A stretch of DNA of 64,000 nt, taken from the NCBI RefSeq assembly GCF_004138165.1, contig NZ_RYFF01000009.1, positions 81,217 through 145,216 of the forward strand, in the 5' to 3' direction. The position numbers and the translations under genes were made by a program. The stretch's first letter is position 1. Each line of letters starts with the position of its first letter. The stretch is from Candidatus Chloroploca sp. Khr17 (GTDB lineage Bacteria > Chloroflexota > Chloroflexia > Chloroflexales > Chloroflexaceae). The notes beneath the pieces were generated by a model. That model ran no database searches. It had not been told where the DNA came from and worked only from the letters and a program-made list of their open reading frames with translations. Positions 35,394 to 42,945 of this stretch are shown here, one piece after another.

Positions 35394-35518
35394 ACGCTTG
35401 TCACGCCGAGGATGAGGTCATTTGCGGGGTCGCTGCATAACGCCAACGCTGTGGCGGATAATTTGGCCGGATCGCTGTCCCACCAGATAAACGTATGCGT
35501 ATCGAGCAACAGCTTCAC
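35264..35518 (-). pseudogene. vapC: Truncated VapC-like PIN-domain toxin
   Basis: The first 50 residues are a good PIN domain: LLLDTHTFIWWDSDP with the first metal-binding Asp, then LILGVTSVWEMHIKYQLG with the conserved glutamate. The GTG at 35518 overlaps the antitoxin stop codon (GTGA). After about position 35360 the frame continues in unrelated residues rich in Arg and Ser, so the C-terminal half with the other acidic residues is lost. It is therefore probably an inactive toxin. Confidence 0.6.
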
Positions 35519-35751
35519 GGCGTTCCGATCCAAACATCATCGGGCAAAGGTTGATCAAAATCGGGGTGCATGCGCATACTGCCCGCATGTAATCCTGGGA
35601 CACGCTGCCCAGCCTGCGACGCGATGGGTACGAGACGCGCACGTGGGGTCTGCCCATCGAGTAAGATAATTTCGGTTCCCGTTGCGACCTGAGCGACCAA
35701 TTCCGCGAGGTGTTGCTGGGCTTCGTGGATCGCAACTGATTTTGTCGTCAT
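35515..35751 (-). CDS. Phd/YefM-type antitoxin
   Basis: A 78-residue antitoxin. SVAIHEAQQHLAELVAQVATGTEIILL is the N-terminal DNA-binding Phd fold; the C-terminal part with FDQPLPDDVW is the usual toxin-neutralising tail of VapB-like partners. GAGGAAG lies just upstream of 35751. It overlaps the truncated vapC start. With its toxin broken it may persist as an orphan regulator. Confidence 0.8.
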   Translation of the reverse strand: MTTKSVAIHEAQQHLAELVAQVATGTEIILLDGQTPRARLVPIASQAGQRVPGLHAGSMRMHPDFDQPLPDDVWIGTP

Positions 35752-35775
35752 AGCTTCCTCCAACGATATGCACAA

Positions 35776-35804
35776 ATTGTAGCCCAGGATCAAGGTGCTG
35801 TAAA
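35776..35804 (-). promoter_or_regulatory. Promoter of the phd-vapC module
   Basis: On the minus strand TTTACA (35804-35799) and TACAAT (35781-35776) are 17 bases apart. The start codon is 25 bases further on, so the leader is short. Confidence 0.65.
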
Positions 35805-35844
35805 GCCGGTCGGTCATCTACTGTAGGACGATTGCATCTTCCTG

Positions 35845-35930
35845 CCGTGGCCGTGAACGGCTCGGCTCCTGGGGAGCGAAGGCCGCCTGCGCGGCCTCAT
35901 CCAGCCGGCGAAGGTAGATCTGCCTTCATC
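35845..35930. repeat. Repeat C, copy 1
   Basis: The block CCGTGGCCGTGAACGGCTCGG, then GGCCGCCTGCGCGGCCTCATCC and CAGCCGGCGAAGG, is closely similar to 58718 onward. It is preceded here by the ATTGCATCTTCC end of element B, so the two families have become joined. No gene lies between 35820 and 36303. Confidence 0.6.
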
Positions 35931-36045
35931 TTTATGCTCCTCTTGCGCAAGAACGTCCGGATCATTCACGCTTATCCACGATAAGCCTTAACCTTCGTTA
36001 TAGAACATCGCTATGTAAATTGCACCAGCCCAAACCGGTCAAGCC

Positions 36046-36242
36046 AGGGCGATTGCATCATACGAAACCGGATACAACAAGACGCGCTATCAGGGCACCC
36101 GCAAGGGGTGCCCCTACAGGTCGGCCGGGCCGTCGTGGTGGTGTGCGCGGCCCCGGCGCACCCCGGCGGGGGCCGGGCCCGGTGTACGGGCACCCCTTGC
36201 GGGTGCCCTGGCGGGTGCATACACGGAAGATGCAATCGCCCT
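36046..36242. repeat. Element B, copy 2 (inverted relative to copy 1)
   Basis: The ends AGGGCGATTGCATC and GATGCAATCGCCCT are exact. The inner hairpin arms begin AGGGCACCCGCAAGGGGTGC, but the loop is longer and GC-rich. The flank ATACGAAACCGGATACAACA is the reverse complement of the flank in copy 1. Direct repeats of CCAAACCGGTCAAGCC at 36030 and 36285 bracket it and may be part of a duplicated neighbourhood. Confidence 0.7.
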
Positions 36243-36303
36243 GCCGGTCAAGACTGGCTACGGCGTTACGGAAGATACAATCGCCCAAACCGGTCAAGCC
36301 TGG

Positions 36304-37353
36304 CTACGGCGTTGACGAACGCGCTGACGCGGCAGATCCACGCATGCTGAGTGCTTCCTGGAGCTTGGTACGCTGCTCGGGCGGAGCGAGCATGTGGAGG
36401 CCGAAGTGATCCGCGAAGGCCTCGCAGACCCTGATCCCACGCAGGCTGTGGCCCTGGTCATTCAGTAGCGGCGAAAAGACCGCCAGGCCCAGTTGCCCCG
36501 GTACCACCAGCATAATCGCCCCGGTGCTACTGCTCTCGGCGGGCAAGCCCACCCGATAGGCCCACATACCGGCCATCGTACGCATCCCGCAGGTATACAT
36601 CACACTGAGGATATCACGCACATACCGCGGCTCGATCACCTCGTCATTGCTCACCGGATTGCGCCCATGATGAGCCAGCGTTGCCGCCATCATCGCCAGG
36701 TCACGGCAGTTCACCAGCAACGCCTGCTGCTGAAAGAAGAGATCAAGCGTCGGTTCAATGCCCTCAGAGAGCATGCCACGGTCGCACATCAAATGCGCCA
36801 GCGCACGGTGGCGATGGCCTGCGGCACGGGCTGCCGTAAACATCGTGGCATCAGACACCATCTCATGGTTGGCGAGGCGGCGAAAAAAGGCGAGATTCTT
36901 CTCGAGGCGCTCGGTCACACTGGTACCCCGTAACAGGGCCAGCAGGCCAAGTGCCCCCGAGGGAACTAATGGATTGGGCAAGGGGAAGACGGCATTATCG
37001 CTCAAGAGAAAACTCTCGTGGACTGGTTCGACGCCAACATGCGCCAGAATTCGCTCGGAACCCTCTTCCATCAACGCCAGAGCATACATAAACGGATGCG
37101 CCAGCGCCTGAATGGTAAACGCCTGCTGGCTATCACCAATTTCATACATCCGCCCTTTGGTATCAACCACGCAGATAGCAAACCAGTTTGGATCGGCCCG
37201 CGCCAACTCGGGCAGCGTCGCGGCAAGATGGCCTTCAGACAACGGGGCCAGCGAGCGGTGCAGATCGGCAAGCAACGCCCGCATCGGGGACGTGACCGTC
37301 TTCATCCCACGAACGAGAGCCGTCAAATCATCAGAGTCGGTTTCGCTGCTCAT
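36304..37353 (-). CDS. Glutaminase-fold protein without catalytic residues
   Basis: A 349-residue protein that follows the whole length of serine-dependent glutaminases, which hydrolyse glutamine to glutamate. Retained segments include FAICVVDTKGRMYEIGD and SVMYTCGM with WAYRVGLPAESSS. The catalytic SISK motif is replaced by ALAH (A83, H86); the Asn of NPMINAGA is Pro (P131), the Asn of GHRN is His (H182) and the Tyr of LDLYF is Phe (F206). So it cannot hydrolyse glutamine in the known way. The start at 37353 follows GAGGAG and overlaps the previous stop (ATGA). A sensing or scaffold role is inferred. Confidence 0.85.
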   Translation of the reverse strand: MSSETDSDDLTALVRGMKTVTSPMRALLADLHRSLAPLSEGHLAATLPELARADPNWFAICVVDTKGRMYEIGDSQQAFTIQALAHPFMYALALMEEGSERILAHVGVEPVHESFLLSDNAVFPLPNPLVPSGALGLLALLRGTSVTERLEKNLAFFRRLANHEMVSDATMFTAARAAGHRHRALAHLMCDRGMLSEGIEPTLDLFFQQQALLVNCRDLAMMAATLAHHGRNPVSNDEVIEPRYVRDILSVMYTCGMRTMAGMWAYRVGLPAESSSTGAIMLVVPGQLGLAVFSPLLNDQGHSLRGIRVCEAFADHFGLHMLAPPEQRTKLQEALSMRGSAASARSSTP

Positions 37354-38723
37354 GATGTGGTTTCTCCTCTGGTCATCGATCCTGCCGCCTCGCCTGGCGC
37401 AGAGGCAGCGCCCAGCAGCGACTGTATCGGGATATGTTTGCCCGAACGGGTCCGGGCAAGGGACGGCACACATTCCACGCGAACCTGAAAATGGTGGCCG
37501 AACGTCTGGCAAAAATGCTGAGCGACCAAGGCATGGTCACGCTCAGCCTGGTAGAGCGGGCCAGTGACGAGGCGCACCCTGACCGTATGCAACGCTTCTT
37601 GCACAATCTGAAATTCGCGGATATCAAGCGCGAGTTTGAGCACCAGATCGTACGACCAGTCGAGAATGCGCCCCGACGGAATATCGGGGGCATTGGCCTG
37701 CTTGAAGGCCGCATTTTTGCGTCCCGACAATTCAGCCAACACCGGAGCCGTCTTGCCACACGAACAGGCGTCATGGTCAGCCGCGATCGCCATATCGCCC
37801 TGACGATAGCGAATGATCGGCATCGCCGCATTGATCAAACAGGTACCCACAATCTCGCCGAGGTGACCAGGGGCGACCGGGCCATCGCAATCAGGATGCA
37901 GCAACTCAATATAGGAACAATCCTGGACAAGATGATAGCGTTTGTGAACACACTGCTGGGCAATGCTGGCGAGCTCTTCCGACGAATACTCATCGAAGAC
38001 CGGGCAGCCAAAGACCGCGGCAAAATAATCGCGTTCCTCTTGCGTCGCATGTTCCGAGTTGGTGACAATGGCCTTGAGGCCCAAGGTCGCACACTGCGCC
38101 CCATAGAGCATAACGAGCTCGCGCAGGATCGACGGATAGATCGCCAGGATCGCCGGGCGCAGGCGACGCATCGCGGCGAAGATCTCGGCGGCTGGGCGCA
38201 GATTATGGATATAATGCACCCGGTACAAGCCGGCCAGCGAGCGCACCGGATAGGGCGAGGTATAGACAAGCAGCTCGCGATCGGTTGGGTGATAGGCAGG
38301 ATAAAACTCTTTGAGCATACGCATAACCTGCAACGCTTGCGTAATAAAATTCTGGCTATCGAGATAAACCGTCACAAACTTGCCCGACGATCCCGAGCTT
38401 CGCGAGACGATCAGCCGGTCACGCCGAATACGCCGGTCAATCATCGCCTCGCCATGGGCAATCAACTCGTCCTTGGTCACCGTCGGCAACGCCTTGAAAT
38501 CCTCAAAGCTCTGGATATCCGAAGGATGCATACCTGCGGCTGCATACTTCTGATGATAAAACCATGTATGATCATAAGCAAGCGTAACCAATTTTTGAAG
38601 TCGTTTCAATTGATATGCTTTCACTATCTCTTGATCAAGAAAAGGAAAGCGTGCCACACTCGGAGCGAACAGGGCAAACTGAACAAGCAAAGCAAGGTGT
38701 TCACGCCATGAAAGTGCGCGCAT
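37350..38723 (-). CDS. PaaK/CapK-like adenylate-forming ligase
   Basis: A 457-residue protein resembling phenylacetate-CoA ligase and coenzyme F390 synthetase-type enzymes, which activate a carboxylate with ATP. The phosphate loop SRSSGSSGK is present, followed by EYSSEELASIAQQC (the motif that binds the adenine) and IRYRQGDMA, where the aspartate contacts the ribose. Relatives without the usual C-terminal segment also serve exopolysaccharide and lipid synthesis. Substrate unknown. It overlaps the glutaminase-like gene by four bases and starts six bases after the transporter. Confidence 0.8.
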   Translation of the reverse strand: MRALSWREHLALLVQFALFAPSVARFPFLDQEIVKAYQLKRLQKLVTLAYDHTWFYHQKYAAAGMHPSDIQSFEDFKALPTVTKDELIAHGEAMIDRRIRRDRLIVSRSSGSSGKFVTVYLDSQNFITQALQVMRMLKEFYPAYHPTDRELLVYTSPYPVRSLAGLYRVHYIHNLRPAAEIFAAMRRLRPAILAIYPSILRELVMLYGAQCATLGLKAIVTNSEHATQEERDYFAAVFGCPVFDEYSSEELASIAQQCVHKRYHLVQDCSYIELLHPDCDGPVAPGHLGEIVGTCLINAAMPIIRYRQGDMAIAADHDACSCGKTAPVLAELSGRKNAAFKQANAPDIPSGRILDWSYDLVLKLALDIREFQIVQEALHTVRVRLVTGPLYQAERDHALVAQHFCQTFGHHFQVRVECVPSLARTRSGKHIPIQSLLGAASAPGEAAGSMTRGETTS

Positions 38724-38729
38724 AGGCGT

Positions 38730-40082
38730 TTAGAATTCCAGTTGATCGAGCACACTCCGCCGATGCTGGCGACGCTTGAGCCGCCAATTGAGCATACTCT
38801 GGTCATAACTGAGATAGAGCTGGCGCGCCAGCATCAGGGCAACCAGCGCACTGATCGTCGCAACCGCGAGATAGAGACTACGCCCCACCAGGGGCGCAAG
38901 CCAACCCTGCTGCATCAGCAGCACCACCCCTCCGGTCACGAGACAACTCAGGATCGAACCTGCCGGATAGAGATAGCCCTCCATAAAGGTACTGACACGA
39001 CCACGGCGCTGATCAGGGATCATGCCCTGGAAGGCCTGGCGCGCCGGCTGATCAATGCCCGTCAGCACGAGACGGATGAGATAGTTGCCAATGATTGCGC
39101 CGGTCAACATCAAGCCACCCACAGGCGCAAGCCAGAAGAGCATCAGCAGCAACGCCAGGAACATACTGCCGGGCATCACAGCAAAAATCCCTTTGAACCC
39201 GGGCTGCTTGAGCAACCAGGGCGTCAGGAAGGCCTGGATCACCAGCAAAACCGGCACGCTGGCGATTTTGAAAAGCCCATAAAAGGTCTGCAACTGGCCT
39301 GGGCCGGTAAAGTGCGCCGCAAGGTCAACCAGAAATTGATACTGGATCGTATTGAGCGCAAAACCCATCAAGATCATGATGAGCGCAAGAAAGCGATACG
39401 CCGGCACCTCGCGGACAAACTCGAAGCCCTCTTTGACCATATCGCGCAAGTGGTCACCGGCCTCAGCCGAGGGTAGGTTCAGCGTCACACGGAGGCGTAT
39501 CACCGCGAGCGCCACTGCCCCGAGCAACAGAAGCACCCCATTGAGCACCAACAGCAGGTGCGTCGCCGCACCAAGCCACTGACCAAGGGCAGCAACAAGC
39601 GCATTGCCAACCACGCCACCGATAAGCACCGACGCCGAGAGGAGCGGGAAGAGCCGCTTGGCAGCAGCGACGGAAAAGAGGTCATTCGCGAGCGTCCAGA
39701 TCAGCAAGGGCAGCAGTGTCCACTGCTGTTCGGTAAAGATCGCCAGCAAGCCATAGGCAAAAAACGAAGGCGCACCAGCGACAAAGAGCGCATACAACCC
39801 CAGATAGACCAGGCTGGCCCCGCAAAAGAGGGCGACACCGAGCCAGACACGGTCAATGCGATCAACCACGAGGGCATAGAGACTCGACGTCACCATCGCC
39901 ACGAGCATGACCGTTGCCCAAACGACCAGGATCTGATCAACGCCCACCTGGCTCACAAAGCCACTCGTTGCAATCACCTCGCTCGACTCGAGCACCAGCG
40001 TATTCGTAAAGAGCAAAAAAGCCAGCAAGCCCACCCGTCCGAATTCACCAGGGAGGAGCAGTTGTCGTTTCCACATAGGCAC
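38730..40082 (-). CDS. MFS/NTT-like 12-helix transporter
   Basis: A 450-residue membrane protein with about 12 helices. Its layout and segments such as WKRQLLLPGEFGRV and NYLIRLVLTGIDQPARQAFQGMIPDQRRGRVSTFMEGYLYP resemble the transporter domain of the MFS-like/NTP exchange family (also called Npt1/Npt2-like); several bacterial members are fused to regulators. Substrate is unknown. ATG at 40076 is an alternative start. It is in the middle of the signalling operon, between the HAMP protein and the ligase. Confidence 0.65.
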   Translation of the reverse strand: MPMWKRQLLLPGEFGRVGLLAFLLFTNTLVLESSEVIATSGFVSQVGVDQILVVWATVMLVAMVTSSLYALVVDRIDRVWLGVALFCGASLVYLGLYALFVAGAPSFFAYGLLAIFTEQQWTLLPLLIWTLANDLFSVAAAKRLFPLLSASVLIGGVVGNALVAALGQWLGAATHLLLVLNGVLLLLGAVALAVIRLRVTLNLPSAEAGDHLRDMVKEGFEFVREVPAYRFLALIMILMGFALNTIQYQFLVDLAAHFTGPGQLQTFYGLFKIASVPVLLVIQAFLTPWLLKQPGFKGIFAVMPGSMFLALLLMLFWLAPVGGLMLTGAIIGNYLIRLVLTGIDQPARQAFQGMIPDQRRGRVSTFMEGYLYPAGSILSCLVTGGVVLLMQQGWLAPLVGRSLYLAVATISALVALMLARQLYLSYDQSMLNWRLKRRQHRRSVLDQLEF

Positions 40083-40107
40083 TTGGCTTTAGTTATGTCA
40101 TGTTGCG

Positions 40108-41265
40108 CTATTCGTTGGTCGAGGCAGGCTGCGCCTTGCCACGTTCACGCATCTCGCGTGCCTTTTGCTTCAGATCACGAAAAAAGTCAGTCTCCACAAT
40201 CTCCTTGACCTGATCGCTGCGTTTATGTTCATCAATCATGATCTGGAGATCCTGCACATGCTTGCGCAGATCCTGCTCGCGCTGGATCACTTCCTGGGCC
40301 ATTGTGCCAAAGACCCGGCTTAACTGTGCGATCTCATCATCACCTGTGGCTGCTTTCAACGTCTCGGCCTGGGCCACCGTGAGCGTATTCTTTTCCATCG
40401 CACGGGCGGCCTCGCTCAAATCAATCAGCGGCCGCGTCATACTCTGCGCCATCAACGCCGCATTGGTAATAATAAAGACCGTCGTCATCAAAATCGTCAC
40501 GGCCAGTTGAAAAAAGACCCCCCCAAAGGCACCTGCCCAACCTCCATTGAGGCGCGCATTTGCCTCGAGGAGAAAGAGGCTGAGCATAATGATCGGCACA
40601 GCCGCCGAGATCACGACGGTCAGCAAGACGCGCTGCATCAAACCAGCGCGAAACATTGCTGGCCCATAGAGGTGACGATAGGCATAGTTAAAGAGCAAGA
40701 TCGGCACAATGACCGCCGCATAGATCCAGTTAATCAGCACCAGAGGAAGATTGTTACGCGCCACCGTCTGCCAGATCGTCGTCTGATCCTCATAGACAAA
40801 GACAAATGGATCGAGCACCGCCGCAAAGAGACCCGCCGCCACCACAGCAAGCGAAGTCAACCCGAGCGCTTTCAGCAAGCCTTCCCGCGTCTGATAACAC
40901 CACTGACGCAGCACGGCAAAACCGGGGATGAGGCCCAGCAGCCCATTCGCGACTTGCCAGTTGATCTGCAAACTCGCCGCAAGCGCCTGGGGTGAGGAAG
41001 CATCAAGCGGAAAGTGGACAAACCCGGTGAGCATATCAGCCAGCAGATTGCCCCCAAAGCCCACCACAAACCCAACCAGCGGGCCAAAGGCAAACCCGAA
41101 GAAGATCGGGATCGCCACGCCGGGGCGCAGATTACCTGCAATCGCACTTGAACTGGTCGTCGCAAAGACAGTCACCCACGAGGTAGCAGCATAGAGGACG
41201 GCCCCCAGAAGGGCCATCCGCACCAGAAACCCCCATCCAGGTTGTGTTGCAGGGCGATCCATCAC
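40108..41265 (-). CDS. Membrane sensor with ECF-S-like N-terminus, HAMP and coiled coil
   Basis: A 385-residue protein. The first 200 residues form about five or six helices with glycine-rich loops (IPIFFGFAFGPLVGFVVGFGGNLLADMLTG) like substrate-binding S components of ECF vitamin transporters. After a second pair of helices comes a HAMP-type segment (MTRPLIDLSEAARAMEKNTL) and a charged coiled coil ending KQKAREMRERGKAQPASTNE. There is no kinase, phosphatase or cyclase domain. It is next to the MinD/ParA-like genes and may relay a signal to SpoIIE or the ATPases by protein contact. Confidence 0.7.
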   Translation of the reverse strand: MMDRPATQPGWGFLVRMALLGAVLYAATSWVTVFATTSSSAIAGNLRPGVAIPIFFGFAFGPLVGFVVGFGGNLLADMLTGFVHFPLDASSPQALAASLQINWQVANGLLGLIPGFAVLRQWCYQTREGLLKALGLTSLAVVAAGLFAAVLDPFVFVYEDQTTIWQTVARNNLPLVLINWIYAAVIVPILLFNYAYRHLYGPAMFRAGLMQRVLLTVVISAAVPIIMLSLFLLEANARLNGGWAGAFGGVFFQLAVTILMTTVFIITNAALMAQSMTRPLIDLSEAARAMEKNTLTVAQAETLKAATGDDEIAQLSRVFGTMAQEVIQREQDLRKHVQDLQIMIDEHKRSDQVKEIVETDFFRDLKQKAREMRERGKAQPASTNE

Positions 41266-41287
41266 GTCACGTCCCCTTGAACATTGT

Positions 41288-42052
41288 CTACGCGATGAGC
41301 AACGATGCCAGCCGGTCGAGCCGCGCCGTCATCGGGTGGTCGGGATATTTCAAGACAAAAATGCCTGAACTCGACAAGACCATCATCTCGTCAGAGTGGG
41401 GCAGAATTGCGCCAACACGACAGTTATAGGTCTGCTCGATCTTCTGCTGCACATGGTCAAAGTCAAAGACCGGCGGCACCTTGTTGACCACCAAGAGCAA
41501 ATTGGGTACCTCAAGCTTGCGGGCGACCTCGACTGTCACACTGGTGCCCTGATAATCCTGGTTATCGGGGCGCATAATGATCGCCAGCGCATCCGAAATC
41601 GCAATCGAAAGCAACGTCTCTTCATTGAGACCAGGGTGGGTATCAATCATCAACACATCGAGCTGCAGGTCTTCGAGCAATTGTTGAAACCCATCATTGA
41701 GCAACCCCACATCATAGCCCTCGCGGAGAATCTTGGCAATTTCACCTGCCTTGATACTCGACGGGATCAAGAAGACCTGCCCCGTGAGACCGGGCTTGAG
41801 CTGTTGCAAAATCGAGGTCACATCCATCGCCGCGTCTTTAATTTCGCACTTGCCCCAGAGATAATCGTTCAGCGAGCGGCTGATATGCTCTTCATCCAGA
41901 CCAAAGAGCACATGGATGCCCGGCGACTGAATATCAGTATCGACCACCCCAACCCGGAGGCCACGCTGGGCCAAGAGTGCGGTGATATTCGCCGTTGTAT
42001 TCGATTTACCGGTGCCACCACGAAACGAGTGGATCGAGATAATCTTTGACAT
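41288..42052 (-). CDS. MinD/ParA-like P-loop ATPase, first of a pair
   Basis: A 254-residue ATPase. The phosphate loop is SFRGGTGKSN at residues 9-18, and VVDTDIQSPGIHVLFGL and MIDTHPGLNEETLLSI follow. In MinD and ParA the signature lysine comes before the first glycine; here it is R11. MinD-like proteins move on membranes or position large complexes. Sequence resembles the family described only as MinD/ParA family protein in many phyla. It lies 23 bases before the HAMP gene. Confidence 0.85.
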   Translation of the reverse strand: MSKIISIHSFRGGTGKSNTTANITALLAQRGLRVGVVDTDIQSPGIHVLFGLDEEHISRSLNDYLWGKCEIKDAAMDVTSILQQLKPGLTGQVFLIPSSIKAGEIAKILREGYDVGLLNDGFQQLLEDLQLDVLMIDTHPGLNEETLLSIAISDALAIIMRPDNQDYQGTSVTVEVARKLEVPNLLLVVNKVPPVFDFDHVQQKIEQTYNCRVGAILPHSDEMMVLSSSGIFVLKYPDHPMTARLDRLASLLIA

Positions 42053-42079
42053 AGGTTGCCCTTCTCTGTTTCACTACGA

Positions 42080-42904
42080 TCAACCGGGTGGTTGTTCGAT
42101 GGCCGGGAACGGATCAAGGTGGCTCAGCAATGCCTCGGCCACATGCGCAAAGACACGGGTGATGGCATGCTCGGGATAGCGCAACACAAAGAGGTCGGCA
42201 CTACCCAGCGCAGCAAGCTCGGGATGATAAGGAAGCAACGCCAACACAGGATGGCGGTAGGTCTGAGCTAACTCTTGGCTGACCCGTACCGGATCAAAAA
42301 GCGTACTGATCTGATTGGCCACCTGCACAATCTGCGGCACCCGCAGCGTCTCGGCAATATCAACTGCCACCGCTGTCCCCGCATAATCAGGCTGATCGAG
42401 CTGAAGCACCAGTACCAGCGTCTGAGCGACGGCCAGCGAATGGATCGCCAGCATGCTCTCTTCTTGAATGCCGGCATGCGTATCAATCAAGAGCGTATCA
42501 AGCTGCAACGCCTCTGCCATCGCGATCAGATCATCGGTAATGCGCTCGATCCGAAAGCCGTTCTGCAGCAAGGCCGCACGATCACGCAACCGTGGACTGG
42601 CCGGCATCAGCCAGATGGATCCAGTCTGATGCATCATAACAGACCCAGGCGCAAGCTGCCAGTTGGGGGTGACATCATACCAGGCGTCCTTACCTTCACA
42701 GCGCTCAAGTAAGAAATCGTTGAGCGTGGCGCCAATTGCTGTCACCTCGAGGCCAAAAAAGGAGGTCAGTCCACCCTCTTGCACATTGGCATCAAGCAGG
42801 CCAACCCGTTGACCACGCCGAGCAAGCAGGGCGGCAGTATTGGCGGCGAGCGTCGATTTGCCGATGCCCGCACGGGCCGAATGAAAGACGACACACTCAA
42901 CCAT
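42080..42904 (-). CDS. MinD/ParA-like P-loop ATPase, second of a pair
   Basis: A 274-residue paralogue of the next gene. The P-loop is SARAGIGKST (residues 9-18), again with Arg (R11) where the signature lysine would be. LIDTHAGIQEESMLAI and LDANVQEGGLTSFFGL parallel the other copy. The C-terminus ends in AIEQPPG without an obvious membrane-targeting helix. Two paralogues next to each other suggest a heterodimer or opposing pair. Confidence 0.8.
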   Translation of the reverse strand: MVECVVFHSARAGIGKSTLAANTAALLARRGQRVGLLDANVQEGGLTSFFGLEVTAIGATLNDFLLERCEGKDAWYDVTPNWQLAPGSVMMHQTGSIWLMPASPRLRDRAALLQNGFRIERITDDLIAMAEALQLDTLLIDTHAGIQEESMLAIHSLAVAQTLVLVLQLDQPDYAGTAVAVDIAETLRVPQIVQVANQISTLFDPVRVSQELAQTYRHPVLALLPYHPELAALGSADLFVLRYPEHAITRVFAHVAEALLSHLDPFPAIEQPPG

Positions 42905-42945
42905 CAGCGCACAGCCTCCCTTTGGAGATGGAACATCATCAAGGC

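Noticed and set aside
25882..36303. Integrated prophage or ICE
   Set aside because: No integrase, phage structural, relaxase or conjugation gene is present, and no attachment repeats were recognised.
36304..37353. Annotation as an active glutaminase (glsA)
   Set aside because: The fold fits, but the catalytic Ser, Lys, Asn, Asn and Tyr are all replaced, so I call it glutaminase-like only.
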